From Echinicola rosea (GTDB lineage: Bacteria; Bacteroidota; Bacteroidia; Cytophagales; Cyclobacteriaceae), in assembly GCF_005281475.1 (NCBI RefSeq), contig NZ_CP040106.1:4950001-5014000 (forward strand): a stretch of 64,000 bases of DNA, read 5' to 3'. The position numbers and the translations under genes were made by a program. Under the pieces are notes generated by a model that saw only the letters and a list, made by a program, of their open reading frames with translations, searched no databases and was not told where the DNA came from. Of this stretch, positions 26,833 to 35,347 are shown piece after piece (positions within the stretch are counted from its first letter, which is position 1; each line of letters begins with the position of its first letter).

Positions 26833-27879
26833 TTATTTATTGTTGATCGTTATTTTTCCATTTTTTATTTCATAATCAAAATCCAATGAGTACTCCATGC
26901 CTTTGAGCACATTTTCCAAGCTTTCATTTCTAAACTCCCCACTATATTTTCCAGGAAAGCTCACCCCCTCAGCCATTACAAACTCGACATTGTACCACCT
27001 GGACAATCTGTCAAATACCTGCTTATAGGATTCCTTCCGAAACTTAAGGATGCGCTCTTTCCAGCCGATTAGCTGATCGTAATCGTACGCTCCTTTAGTA
27101 AGTGACAAATCTCTCAAATCAAAGAAGGTGGCTTCATCAGGAAATAAGGTGGCCGAAACTCCATTGTCCGTGGCGACGTTTACCTTTCCAGTCACTACCG
27201 CCACATGAAAGCCAGCATCCTCCGGATATGCCCCAATATCAAAGGAAGTTCCTAGAACGGTGGTTTTCATTTGGCCACTCTGTATTATAAAAGGCTTCTC
27301 GGGGTTCTTGACCACCTCAAAAAATGCTTGGCCCTCCAGCTCCACGGTGCGCTCATCTCCGAAGCTGGAGGGAAAGCGGATTTCACTGTCCGAATTGACC
27401 GTTACTTGAGAGCCATCTGGGAGCCGAAATACTTTCTTCATTCCCTTCGGAACTTTCCTCACCACCCAATCGGCGACCGGGATAGCCTCACTTGGCTGCG
27501 TTTTTCCTAGCTCAAAATAGCTTAACAGAAAAAAACCCATCACCACCACGGCCGCAGCCATAGGTAGCCACCATTTCATCACCCGGTTTGGATACCTGAA
27601 ATGGCTGCTATCGATTTCCTTATACTGCTCTTGCTTGACGTGATATAGGAGCAGGTTGTCTTTGATCCTGCTGAAGTCCTCCTGGGGCATTTGGTGCTGC
27701 TCCTTCCAAGAAAGTGACTTGGCCAAATCCTTGGCCCTTACCAGCATCCCCTTCTTTTCAGGATACTTTTCCACCCAATTATGCCAATAGCTATCCAATT
27801 CCGAATTGGAACCGGATACCCACTTCATGAAAAGCGGATGCCTCAAAAAGTCTGTTTCATTTTTTGGGTCAAAGCTCAT
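26833..27879 (-). CDS. FecR-family anti-sigma factor heading the mannan locus
   Basis: This 348-aa inner membrane protein has an N-terminal cytoplasmic part (about 1-100), one membrane helix (WWLPMAAAVVVMGFFLLSYF, about 103-122), a periplasmic FecR domain (VPKGMKKVFRLPDGSQVTVNSDSEIRFPSSF) and a C-terminal domain (ESYKQVFDRLSRWYNVEFVM). It senses the occupied SusC through the STN domain and releases a sigma factor. It starts the operon 43 bp before susC. Unusually, no sigma gene precedes it, so its partner must be encoded elsewhere, possibly at 10372-10983 or 32449-33132. Confidence 0.93.
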   Translation of the reverse strand: MSFDPKNETDFLRHPLFMKWVSGSNSELDSYWHNWVEKYPEKKGMLVRAKDLAKSLSWKEQHQMPQEDFSRIKDNLLLYHVKQEQYKEIDSSHFRYPNRVMKWWLPMAAAVVVMGFFLLSYFELGKTQPSEAIPVADWVVRKVPKGMKKVFRLPDGSQVTVNSDSEIRFPSSFGDERTVELEGQAFFEVVKNPEKPFIIQSGQMKTTVLGTSFDIGAYPEDAGFHVAVVTGKVNVATDNGVSATLFPDEATFFDLRDLSLTKGAYDYDQLIGWKERILKFRKESYKQVFDRLSRWYNVEFVMAEGVSFPGKYSGEFRNESLENVLKGMEYSLDFDYEIKNGKITINNK

Positions 27880-28203
27880 TGACAGGGATGTTTAGGTTTA
27901 TTGCGCTTGATCTAATATAAAGGAGACCGCCAACCATAAAGTGACCCCATCAGGGTTCATTTATTTTTTACAAAAAAATAAAAATCCGTTTTCTTCAGTA
28001 AACGTTCGCCGCCACTTACCGATCAAGTACAAACCACAAGAATAAAGTAACAACCACCTAAAAACACCAAATAATTGTAATCCTTTCTGAAATAAGAACA
28101 GAATTCTTCAATTCCCCCATTACAAAAAACGAAACAAATTTTGCCGTTAATTAAATATTAGTTAAATTATAAATACATTTTTTACCAACTCAAACAAACA
28201 TGT
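27880..28203. other. Divergent promoter region between FecR and the Anbu cluster
   Basis: The 324-bp AT-rich gap must carry promoters in both directions. A palindromic A/T block around 27960-27982 (TTTATTTTTT facing AAAAAAATAAA) is the only evident structure. I do not see a clean TTTG-N19-TAnnTTTG pair. Confidence 0.5.
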
Positions 28204-29628
28204 ATGGATTTAAGCAATTACCAGTGCGCGGGGCTTTTTGATGAAATGTTTCAGGAAGACGGCACCTGTAGGGGCCACTATCATCCTTTCGAAAAACTCC
28301 TTAAAAGAACACACCCCAAAAAACTCAAGCAGCTTCAGTTTTCGGCCAACAAAAGCCAACTGGCGATGGGCATGACCTTCAATGTTTACCACAATGAAGA
28401 AGGGCTGGAAAAGATCCTCCACCTTGACATAATTCCCCGGATCATTCCCAATCCCGAATGGCTAAAACTAGAGGCGGGTCTAAAACAACGGGTCAATGCC
28501 CTCAACCATTTTATCCAGGACATTTACAATGAGCAGGAGATTCTCAATGACGGAGTAGTGCCAAGGGACCTGATCGAAAACAGTAAGGACTTCCTAAAGC
28601 CCTGTATCGGACTCACTCCTCCCAAGGGCATTTGGTGCCACATTACGGGTACAGACCTCATCCGGGACAAAAACGGTGAGTACTTTGTCCTAGAGGACAA
28701 TCTACGGTGTCCTTCGGGAGTTTCTTATATGTTGGAAAGTCGTGAAATCATCAAAAAAGCCTTTCCCAATGTACTGAATAAAGCCGGTGTCATGCCCGTA
28801 TCAAACTATCCCGCCAGACTGCTTAATATGCTGCAGAATCTTAGCGAAAAGGAAAAGCCTGTCGTAGGCGTCCTCACGCCAGGAATCTATAATTCAGCCT
28901 ACTTCGAACATTCCTATTTGGCCTTGCAGATGGGGGTGGAACTGGTGACGGGTGAAGACCTGATCGTAAAGGACCATAAAGTCTATATGCAGACCACCAA
29001 GGGTTTTGAGCCCATCGATGTCATTTATAGACGGATCGATGATACCTTCTTGGATCCGACAGCCTTTAATCCCGATTCCCTCTTGGGAGTCTCCGGCATA
29101 TTTGATGCCTACAAAGCCGGCACCATAGCGCTGGCCAATGCGCCTGGAACAGGTGTGGCCGATGACAAAGCGGTATATGCCTATGTCCCCGACATCATCA
29201 AATATTACCTTAACGAGGACCCCATCCTGAATAATGTACCAACGTACCTCTGTCGTAAACCCGACGAAAGGCAATACGTGCTGGACCACATCGATGAACT
29301 GGTCGTCAAAGAAACCAACGCCGCAGGTGGATACGGTATGCTGATAGGCCCTAAAGCCAGCGCTGAGGAACACGAAAAATTCAGGCAACTCATAACGGCC
29401 AATCCGACCAATTATATCGCCCAGCCGACACTTTCCCTGTCCACCGTCCCTACCTTGGTGGAAGACAATGTGGAATGCCGCCATGTGGACCTGCGCCCTT
29501 ATGTTCTGTACGGCGAGGATATCGATGTCATCCCAGGTGCCCTCTCAAGGGTAGCCCTCAAAAAGGGCTCCCTAGTGGTCAACAGCTCTCAAGGCGGTGG
29601 CAGTAAAGATACGTGGGTGCTCTATTAA
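28204..29628 (+). CDS. Circularly permuted ATP-grasp protein of the Anbu cluster
   Basis: This 474-aa cytoplasmic protein belongs to the COG2308-type family. Its start, QCAGLFDEMFQEDGTCRGHYHPF, and the ATP-grasp residues in YFVLEDNLRCPSGVSYMLESRE (about 165-185), VGVLTPGIYNSAYFEHSYLA (about 223-242) and VVKETNAAGGYGMLIGP (about 366-382) are characteristic. ATP-grasp enzymes join a carboxylate to an amine through an acyl phosphate, so this may make a peptide-like tag. It is the first of four tightly linked genes; alpha-E follows after 17 bp. Confidence 0.93.
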   Translation: MDLSNYQCAGLFDEMFQEDGTCRGHYHPFEKLLKRTHPKKLKQLQFSANKSQLAMGMTFNVYHNEEGLEKILHLDIIPRIIPNPEWLKLEAGLKQRVNALNHFIQDIYNEQEILNDGVVPRDLIENSKDFLKPCIGLTPPKGIWCHITGTDLIRDKNGEYFVLEDNLRCPSGVSYMLESREIIKKAFPNVLNKAGVMPVSNYPARLLNMLQNLSEKEKPVVGVLTPGIYNSAYFEHSYLALQMGVELVTGEDLIVKDHKVYMQTTKGFEPIDVIYRRIDDTFLDPTAFNPDSLLGVSGIFDAYKAGTIALANAPGTGVADDKAVYAYVPDIIKYYLNEDPILNNVPTYLCRKPDERQYVLDHIDELVVKETNAAGGYGMLIGPKASAEEHEKFRQLITANPTNYIAQPTLSLSTVPTLVEDNVECRHVDLRPYVLYGEDIDVIPGALSRVALKKGSLVVNSSQGGGSKDTWVLY

Positions 29629-29645
29629 TAAAATCTAAATTAGTT

Positions 29646-30623
29646 ATGTTAAGTCGCGTTGCAAATTCTATTTATTGGCTGGGAAGGTACCTGGAACGGG
29701 CAGAAAACTACGCCCGGTTTATTGACGTCAATTTTAACCTGATGCTGGACCTTCCCCCTGGCCTCAAAGCCCAATGGGAACCTTTGGTACTGGCCACCGG
29801 AGACCTTGAACTCTACCAGCAGACCTACCATGATTTTGACAAACGGTCTGTGATTCACTTTATGGCTTTGGACAAGTCCAATCCAAACTCCATTCTTTCG
29901 GCCATCACCTACGCCCGTGAAAACGCCCGGATCGTCCGGGAAAACCTCAGCAAAGAAACGTGGGAAAAGATCAACGAACTCTTTCACCTGCTAAACAAGA
30001 GTACGGAAAGAACCATCTGGGGCAAAAAAGACCCAAGAAGCTTTTTTGAAAAAATCCGGTACAGCATCCTTCTGCTTTATGGATTGGCTGACGGTACCGT
30101 GGCCAGGACCGAAGCATGGTACTTCCGGTCTCTCGGGATGTACTTGGAAAGGGCTGACAAAACCAGCAGGATCCTTGATGTCAAATACCACATGCTCCTG
30201 CCCTCCCCTGAAGAAGTGGGAAGCCCATTGGATTTCCTCCATTGGACGGCCTTACTGAAATCTGTCTCTGCTTTCAATACCTACCGACGGCTCTATGGAA
30301 AAATCGAATCTAACGGCCTTTTGGAGTTCCTTGTCTTTAACAGACAATTTCCCCGGTCGATTTACTTCTGCCTGAAAGAAGCCGAAGATTGCCTGCACAT
30401 GATCTCCGACAGCAGGACCAATGATTTTAACAATAATGCTGAAAAGGAAATCGGTGCGCTGCGATCAAAACTCGCTTTCAGTGACATCAACGACATCATC
30501 AAAACAGGCCTGCATGAATCAATTGATGAAATTCAACAAAAAATAAATATTATTTCATCAGAAATTGAGTTAAATTTCTTCCAGATTAGGCACGAACCCT
30601 TTACCCAAAACCAATCACAGTAA
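29646..30623 (+). CDS. Alpha-E domain protein of the Anbu cluster
   Basis: From the ATG at 29646 the protein is 325 aa. It starts MLSRVANSIYWLGRYLERAENYAR, the typical beginning of this all-helical family (COG2307). A GTG at 29613 in the same frame would add 11 residues without family support, so I prefer 29646. No catalytic motif is known; the family always travels with the circularly permuted ATP-grasp and often with transglutaminase-like proteins. Its stop TAA overlaps the ATG of the Anbu gene (TAATG), indicating translational coupling. Confidence 0.93.
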   Translation: MLSRVANSIYWLGRYLERAENYARFIDVNFNLMLDLPPGLKAQWEPLVLATGDLELYQQTYHDFDKRSVIHFMALDKSNPNSILSAITYARENARIVRENLSKETWEKINELFHLLNKSTERTIWGKKDPRSFFEKIRYSILLLYGLADGTVARTEAWYFRSLGMYLERADKTSRILDVKYHMLLPSPEEVGSPLDFLHWTALLKSVSAFNTYRRLYGKIESNGLLEFLVFNRQFPRSIYFCLKEAEDCLHMISDSRTNDFNNNAEKEIGALRSKLAFSDINDIIKTGLHESIDEIQQKINIISSEIELNFFQIRHEPFTQNQSQ

Positions 30624-31366
30624 TGACCTTTTGTTTAGGAATAAAGACCAAACACGGCATTGTCGGTTTATCCGATACCAGAATTACATCCGGCAATGAA
30701 ACCACAACCTCCAAAAAGGTCTTTGTGGTCAACAAGAAGAAACATTCCTTTTTTGTGATGACCTCTGGACTCAGGTCGGTACGGGACAAAGCCATCACAT
30801 ACTTTACGGAGGTCATCCAAAAACAAGATGACCAGTTTGATAAACTCTACAAAACTGTCAATGAACTGGGAAACCAGATCAAACAGGTAGCCAAGGAAGA
30901 CAAGAAAAACCTCGAAGAAGCAGGACTGGACTTTAACCTACATGCCATCATTGGAGGCCAGCTCCAAGATGACGAGGAACCCAAACTCTATCTCCTGTAC
31001 CCCCAAGGCAACTGGATAGAAATCCGTAAGGGAACCCCATTTGTGATCATCGGAAACTCAGGATTTGGCAATCCTGTCCTCAGGAGATCGATCACTTATG
31101 ATGAAACCCTGGATTTTGCGATAAAAAGTGCCTTTTTGGCCTTCGATGCCACTAGGATATCGGCCAATGACGTGGACTTCCCTATTGACACGGTAACGCT
31201 GTCAAACAATGCCTTCAAGATCATTGAGCACCGCTTTGAGCAGCAGGAACTGATCCACATTTCTGAATTCTGGAACAGCCGCTTGAAAAACGCCGTGTCT
31301 GCCCTTCCGGCCGACACCTTGCAACTGGCATTCCAAACGAATGAATCTCCGATCAATGAACGCTGA
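30623..31366 (+). CDS. Anbu, proteasome beta-subunit-like Ntn protease
   Basis: This 247-aa protein begins MTFCLGIKTKHGIVGLSDTR. Removal of Met would expose Thr2 as the N-terminal nucleophile of the proteasome/HslV fold. The Lys in TTSKKVFVV lies where the active-site Lys is found, and the GNSGFGNPVLRR segment is a conserved Anbu feature. Anbu proteins form ring or open-helical assemblies in other bacteria and their cellular substrate is unresolved. It overlaps the alpha-E stop by one base and the transglutaminase start by about 10 bp. There is no ATPase partner (HslU-like) in the window. Confidence 0.92.
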   Translation: MTFCLGIKTKHGIVGLSDTRITSGNETTTSKKVFVVNKKKHSFFVMTSGLRSVRDKAITYFTEVIQKQDDQFDKLYKTVNELGNQIKQVAKEDKKNLEEAGLDFNLHAIIGGQLQDDEEPKLYLLYPQGNWIEIRKGTPFVIIGNSGFGNPVLRRSITYDETLDFAIKSAFLAFDATRISANDVDFPIDTVTLSNNAFKIIEHRFEQQELIHISEFWNSRLKNAVSALPADTLQLAFQTNESPINER

Positions 31367-32219
31367 AAAACGACTCCAAATTCTCCACAGGACTTGTTAT
31401 ACCTATGATGGAATGGTAAAACTGAGCCCCCAAAAGATACTGCTCTCACCTTCAAACCGGAGATATTTTCAAGTCCACACGGTGCATACCAGTTTTACCC
31501 CCGCTCCACAAGGGATCAACCAACGCCTGGACATGGAAGGAAACCTGTTCCAACAAGTGTGGTTTGACAGACTCGTGGATCGGTTTGAGATAGAAACCAA
31601 TATGGAAATCACCGTTTTTCCAGTGAACCCATTTGAATTTATTATTGACAAAACCTTCGAAAGCAGGAATGAAAAAGGAGAATTAACCTTTCACTATCCA
31701 GAAGAAAAAAGGTATTTTCTCTTGCCTTATTTGGATCACGATTCCTCCGAATCGATCAGTGACTTATCCAGTCAATTTAAGGAAGGCAGCAAAAATGCCG
31801 TGGATTTTATGGTAAACATTACCGCCCATATCCACGAACTCTGCGACCATATTATCCGAGAGGATCCCGGTATCTGGGCACCCGAAAAGACCCTTCATGA
31901 AAAGAGGGGATCCTGCCGGGATCTGGCCTGGTTACTCATCACCATCCTGAGAAGGGAAGGTATCGCCAGTAGGTTTGTGAGTGGCTATGCCTATAATCCT
32001 GATTTAGAAGAAAACCACGAGCTCCATGCCTGGGTTGAAGCCTACTGCCCGGGAGCCGGATGGATTGGGCTGGATCCAAGCTTAGGCTTGATGACGGATG
32101 CTGGCTATATCCCATTGGCGGCCAGTTATCTTCCACACCTGACCTTACCGGTAGATGGGACCTATGTCGGCAACTATTCTTCGACCCTTGAAAGCAATGT
32201 GGAGATCAAAGAAATTTGA
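31356..32219 (+). CDS. Transglutaminase-like protein of the Anbu cluster
   Basis: From ATG 31356 the protein is 287 aa; an in-frame ATG at 31341 would add five residues. It shows the bacterial transglutaminase-like N-terminal domain (ILHRTCYTYDGMVKLSPQ) and the papain-like core with Cys in KRGSCRDLAWLL, His in ELHAWVEAYCPG and Asp in WIGLDPSLG. These could hydrolyse or transfer amide bonds. No signal peptide is present, so it acts in the cytoplasm beside Anbu. It closes the four-gene operon. Confidence 0.93.
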   Translation: MNAEKRLQILHRTCYTYDGMVKLSPQKILLSPSNRRYFQVHTVHTSFTPAPQGINQRLDMEGNLFQQVWFDRLVDRFEIETNMEITVFPVNPFEFIIDKTFESRNEKGELTFHYPEEKRYFLLPYLDHDSSESISDLSSQFKEGSKNAVDFMVNITAHIHELCDHIIREDPGIWAPEKTLHEKRGSCRDLAWLLITILRREGIASRFVSGYAYNPDLEENHELHAWVEAYCPGAGWIGLDPSLGLMTDAGYIPLAASYLPHLTLPVDGTYVGNYSSTLESNVEIKEI

Positions 32220-32319
32220 CTGTGAAAGGTACAGTCTTGCCTAACGGCTAGACCATATCCGGCAGGAAAATACAGATAAATTACCGAAAATTGCATACTT
32301 ATGTTCTACCTGAGCAATT

Positions 32320-32425
32320 CAGATAAGGGCTAGGGGGATTTGAAATCCCGAACAGCAAATCAGTGCTGATTTAGCTCGGCGAGACAGGTGACGCAGGTCA
32401 CTAAGATTTGCAATCCGTAAAACAT
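32320..32425. repeat. Intergenic hairpin cluster (REP-like)
   Basis: Short palindromes are packed here: AATCAG/CTGATT and GTGAC/GTCAC, with text such as GATTTGAAATCCC and GATTTGCAATCCG repeated around them. The region sits between the convergent ends of the Anbu operon and an ECF sigma gene. No coding potential is seen. Confidence 0.4.
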
Positions 32426-32448
32426 TCTTCTCGGCTGAGATCCGGCCA

Positions 32449-33132
32449 TTAACCCACCAGTACGAAAAGCATGCGAAGGATATCCTTGTGCTTTTCCAAC
32501 ATGCCATGTAGGCTGTCCAAGGTTCTGTATAGTAATTTTCTGGCGGATTTGACCTGGGAAAACTCCATGATATGGGCAATTTCTTTATACGACAGCCCTT
32601 CAAAAAAGTACAAGGACAGAATTTCACGCTGCCTTACGGGGAGCCGATTACAAGCCTCCTCCAGGATTTTACGTTGGTCCACGGTAAATTGGGTACCAAT
32701 GGAATGGTAATCTGGATCTACATGTAGCCGAAACCCATGTGTTTTCTCAAAATCTTCATCCAATACCACCCGTTTGCGCTGCTTGATCAAGCGCAACAAC
32801 CGTCGTCTAAAACTACTGAAAAGGTAATACTTTATGGATTGGGCCATTCCTAATTTGTGCTTGCTCCTAATGACCTGGTAAAACACATCTTGGACGGCAT
32901 CATTGATGATTTCAGTGTCTTTGGTAAACTGTCTCCCATAATTAAAAAGCTTATGGGCATATTGCTCAAAAATCTTTGCCAGTGCAGAATCACTTCCCTG
33001 TAGAAATGCCACCCACAGGATAGACTCAGAAGATCTATCCTCCATCGCTCCACCTATTGGATGTTCGTTAGAAGCTGCAGAAGCGTTCTTGATTGGTTTT
33101 ATGGATTCAGAAAGGGGCATTTTGGGCATCAT
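32449..33132 (-). CDS. ECF RNA polymerase sigma factor
   Basis: This 227-aa protein has sigma region 2 (about 50-115: DAVQDVFYQVIRSKHKLG and YYLFSSFRRRLLRLIKQR) and region 4 (about 160-215: LPVRQREILSLYFFEGLSYKEIAHIMEFSQVKSARKLLYRTLDSL). The C-terminus is hydrophobic (LRMLFVLVG). An in-frame ATG at 33045 would remove a poorly conserved 29-residue lead, so the start is uncertain. It is transcribed away from the second sigma gene. No anti-sigma gene adjoins it. Confidence 0.9.
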   Translation of the reverse strand: MMPKMPLSESIKPIKNASAASNEHPIGGAMEDRSSESILWVAFLQGSDSALAKIFEQYAHKLFNYGRQFTKDTEIINDAVQDVFYQVIRSKHKLGMAQSIKYYLFSSFRRRLLRLIKQRKRVVLDEDFEKTHGFRLHVDPDYHSIGTQFTVDQRKILEEACNRLPVRQREILSLYFFEGLSYKEIAHIMEFSQVKSARKLLYRTLDSLHGMLEKHKDILRMLFVLVG

Positions 33133-33393
33133 TGGTCATTTGCGGTAACAGGACATCTTTTCCCTTATTTGCTTTACCACATTCACCAAATATACATGTT
33201 CTTTAATTAACAACAAAAAACTAAACCATTTTAGCAATATGCAAAACCAACTTTTTAGAATATATACATTCCAAGCTTTGGTGCTTCCATTTATAAATGA
33301 ACAGCAAATCATAAGATTAATTAACCTTTTCTTAATTGAAAAAATGAATAACGAGTGCTACTTAGCTCTACTTTTGAAGTAAATACTTTCCCA

Positions 33394-33975
33394 ATGGCAA
33401 ACAGCAGGTCACGTGATACCGAACTTTTACGATTAATGGCATCACATAATGATCAAAGGGCTTTTAACACCATCTTTGATTATTATTGGGATGAACTATA
33501 TCATTTGGCTATTGCGAAGACCAAGTGTCCCGATTTGGCGCAGGACTTGGCCCAAGAGGTTTTCATCAATCTTTGGAAATATAGAAAGACCATCAAAATT
33601 AAGGCTACATTCAGTGCTTATCTGGCAACCATGCTCAAGTACGGCTTTTTTAAACAGTTGGCAAAACAGGGGAAAGAAAGCGCAAATGGAGATTTTTTGG
33701 CAGAACCTTACCATGAAGAAAATGGCTTTTCGATCATGGAGTTTAACGAACTTTATGACAAAATAAGCGAAATCACTACCTCCCTACCTCCACGGTGCAA
33801 GGCAATCTTTGAAATGAACAGCTTCCAGCAAATGTCTGTGGAGGAAATAGCCACTAGCTTTAAGATCTCCACTTCTACTGTCCGCAACCAACTGGCAAGA
33901 GCCCGTGAGGTATTTAGGGAACAATTGGCCGAAGATGTCTCCATGATTGCCCTACTGACCATCTTTTTTCACTAG
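33394..33975 (+). CDS. ECF sigma factor of the second SusCD locus; stop codon formed by a MITE
   Basis: The ATG at 33394 gives a 193-aa protein beginning MANSRSRDTELLRLMASHND; an upstream GTG (33355) is in frame but adds sequence unlike the family. Region 2 is at about 30-90 (DLAQEVFINLWKYRKT) and region 4 at about 120-175 (LPPRCKAIFEMNSFQQMSVEEIATSFKISTSTVRNQLARAREVFR). The stop TAG is made of TA plus the first G of the MITE-like element at 33975, so the native C-terminus may have been changed. The FecR gene follows 274 bp later, so sigma and anti-sigma are separated by the insertion. Confidence 0.9.
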   Translation: MANSRSRDTELLRLMASHNDQRAFNTIFDYYWDELYHLAIAKTKCPDLAQDLAQEVFINLWKYRKTIKIKATFSAYLATMLKYGFFKQLAKQGKESANGDFLAEPYHEENGFSIMEFNELYDKISEITTSLPPRCKAIFEMNSFQQMSVEEIATSFKISTSTVRNQLARAREVFREQLAEDVSMIALLTIFFH

Positions 33976-34135
33976 TGTCAAGTCCGCTTAAATGTCGGAT
34001 AAGGCGGTAGTGGGTTTTGGACGAGATCAAGGCACAAAAAACGCTCCTAACCGTAGATAAGAAAGTCTTTTTGCAACGTAGAGATAGGCCAAAAGACGTA
34101 CCGGATTACTCGTAGGTTTAGGGTTGACTTGACAC
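33975..34135. mobile_element. MITE-like element, copy A (161 bp)
   Basis: Terminal inverted repeats GTGTCAAGTC (33975-33984) and GACTTGACAC (34126-34135) are perfect over 10 bp. The interior matches copy B at 59466-59623 over its length (for example GATCAAGGCA, GAAAGTCTTTTTG, GGCCAAAAGACG). No reading frame for a transposase exists. The left flank is TA; the right flank is CA, so no clear target duplication remains. Confidence 0.75.
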
Positions 34136-34249
34136 CATACTTTGTTACCCAAACATTATGCACACTTAGATATCATTAATGATTTCATAACCATTTTCCT
34201 GTAGATGCCAAGGCCTTCTTTTGACTCATGTAAGTGAAAAGCAAAAATT

Positions 34250-35230
34250 ATGACCGTTCACCAATACTGGAAAAAACTCATTGATAAACTCTTCAACAAA
34301 ACCATTGATGCGGATGAACTGCAACAACTGAACCAATGGTATGATGAGAAGGAGCTTAATGCACCTTCCCTGACGGAAACAGAGCAAATAGAGCGAAAAC
34401 AAAAGGCCTGGAAAAACATCCAGAAAAACACCTATATCAAGAAGCATGTCCCTTCACAGAAGAAGCGCTGGATCACCTGGTCTGGAGGCATAAAAATAGC
34501 CGCTAGCTTGTTTGTGGCTACGATCATCGGTTTACAGTATTGGATGCCGGATGAAGAGGTCATTCCCCCAGCCAAAACGATCACGATCAGTAATAAACTG
34601 GGACAAGTCAGTAGCTTCACCCTTCCTGACAGTTCTAAGGTTTGGCTAAGTACTGGCTCTAGCTTTTCTTATCCAGAGCGGTTTGATAGCATAAGGAATG
34701 TGGAACTGATCGGAGAAGCTTATTTCGAAGTCAAAAGAAATCCCGCCAAACCATTCGCTGTGCAGTCTGCGGGGCTCAAAACCACAGTACTGGGAACCTC
34801 TTTTAATATCAGCGCCTACCCAGACGAAAGCCCAAGTATTTCGGTACTCACCGGAAAAGTACAAGTAGTTGAAGACTTTCCGAATGGCCGAAAAATCAAT
34901 TTGATCAAAAACCAGCAAACCCACTGGGAAAAGGAAAACGGCTTCACTCCGGCCTTACCTTTTAGCCCTGAAGCTGTTTTGAAATGGCAAAAAGGCATTT
35001 TGATTTTCGAAAATGCCTCCTTGGAAGAAGTAATCAATGAATTTTCCAAATGGTTCAATACTGACATTAAACTTACAGGTGCCAAGGACAGCACCTGTAA
35101 GTTTACAGGTGAATTTAAAAATACTTCCTTAAAAAACGCCCTGGAAATCATCCAGTATGCCTTAAAAATAAACTATACCCTCCATGAAAATGAAGTAATC
35201 ATCACCGCACATAATTGCATACGGCAATAA
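34250..35230 (+). CDS. FecR-family anti-sigma factor
   Basis: This 326-aa protein has a cytoplasmic N-terminal region (about 1-75), a membrane helix (IKIAASLFVATIIGLQYWM, about 78-96), a FecR domain (SNKLGQVSSFTLPDSSKVWLSTGSSFSYPERFD) and a C-terminal domain (FENASLEEVINEFSKWFNTDIKL). It should couple the STN-bearing SusC gene downstream to the ECF sigma gene upstream. The distance to sigma is enlarged by the MITE copy A. Confidence 0.93.
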   Translation: MTVHQYWKKLIDKLFNKTIDADELQQLNQWYDEKELNAPSLTETEQIERKQKAWKNIQKNTYIKKHVPSQKKRWITWSGGIKIAASLFVATIIGLQYWMPDEEVIPPAKTITISNKLGQVSSFTLPDSSKVWLSTGSSFSYPERFDSIRNVELIGEAYFEVKRNPAKPFAVQSAGLKTTVLGTSFNISAYPDESPSISVLTGKVQVVEDFPNGRKINLIKNQQTHWEKENGFTPALPFSPEAVLKWQKGILIFENASLEEVINEFSKWFNTDIKLTGAKDSTCKFTGEFKNTSLKNALEIIQYALKINYTLHENEVIITAHNCIRQ

Positions 35231-35235
35231 AAAAC

Positions 35236-35260
35236 CCGGTGGAATTGGCCCTTCCACCGG
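35236..35260 (-). terminator. Hairpin between FecR and SusC with T-run on the minus strand
   Basis: CCGGTGGAA (35236-35244) pairs perfectly with TTCCACCGG (35252-35260). On the plus strand the stem is not followed by T, while on the minus strand it runs into GTTTTTTATTG. It would therefore stop antisense transcription coming from susC, or act as an mRNA-stabilising hairpin at the FecR/SusC junction. Confidence 0.5.
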
Positions 35261-35347
35261 ATCTAAAAGATCAATTTAGTTATCCCCCGTTGCTTCCATC
35301 TTCGACCATGTAGCAGCAAGGGTACAAACCTTTTATTCATCAAAATT

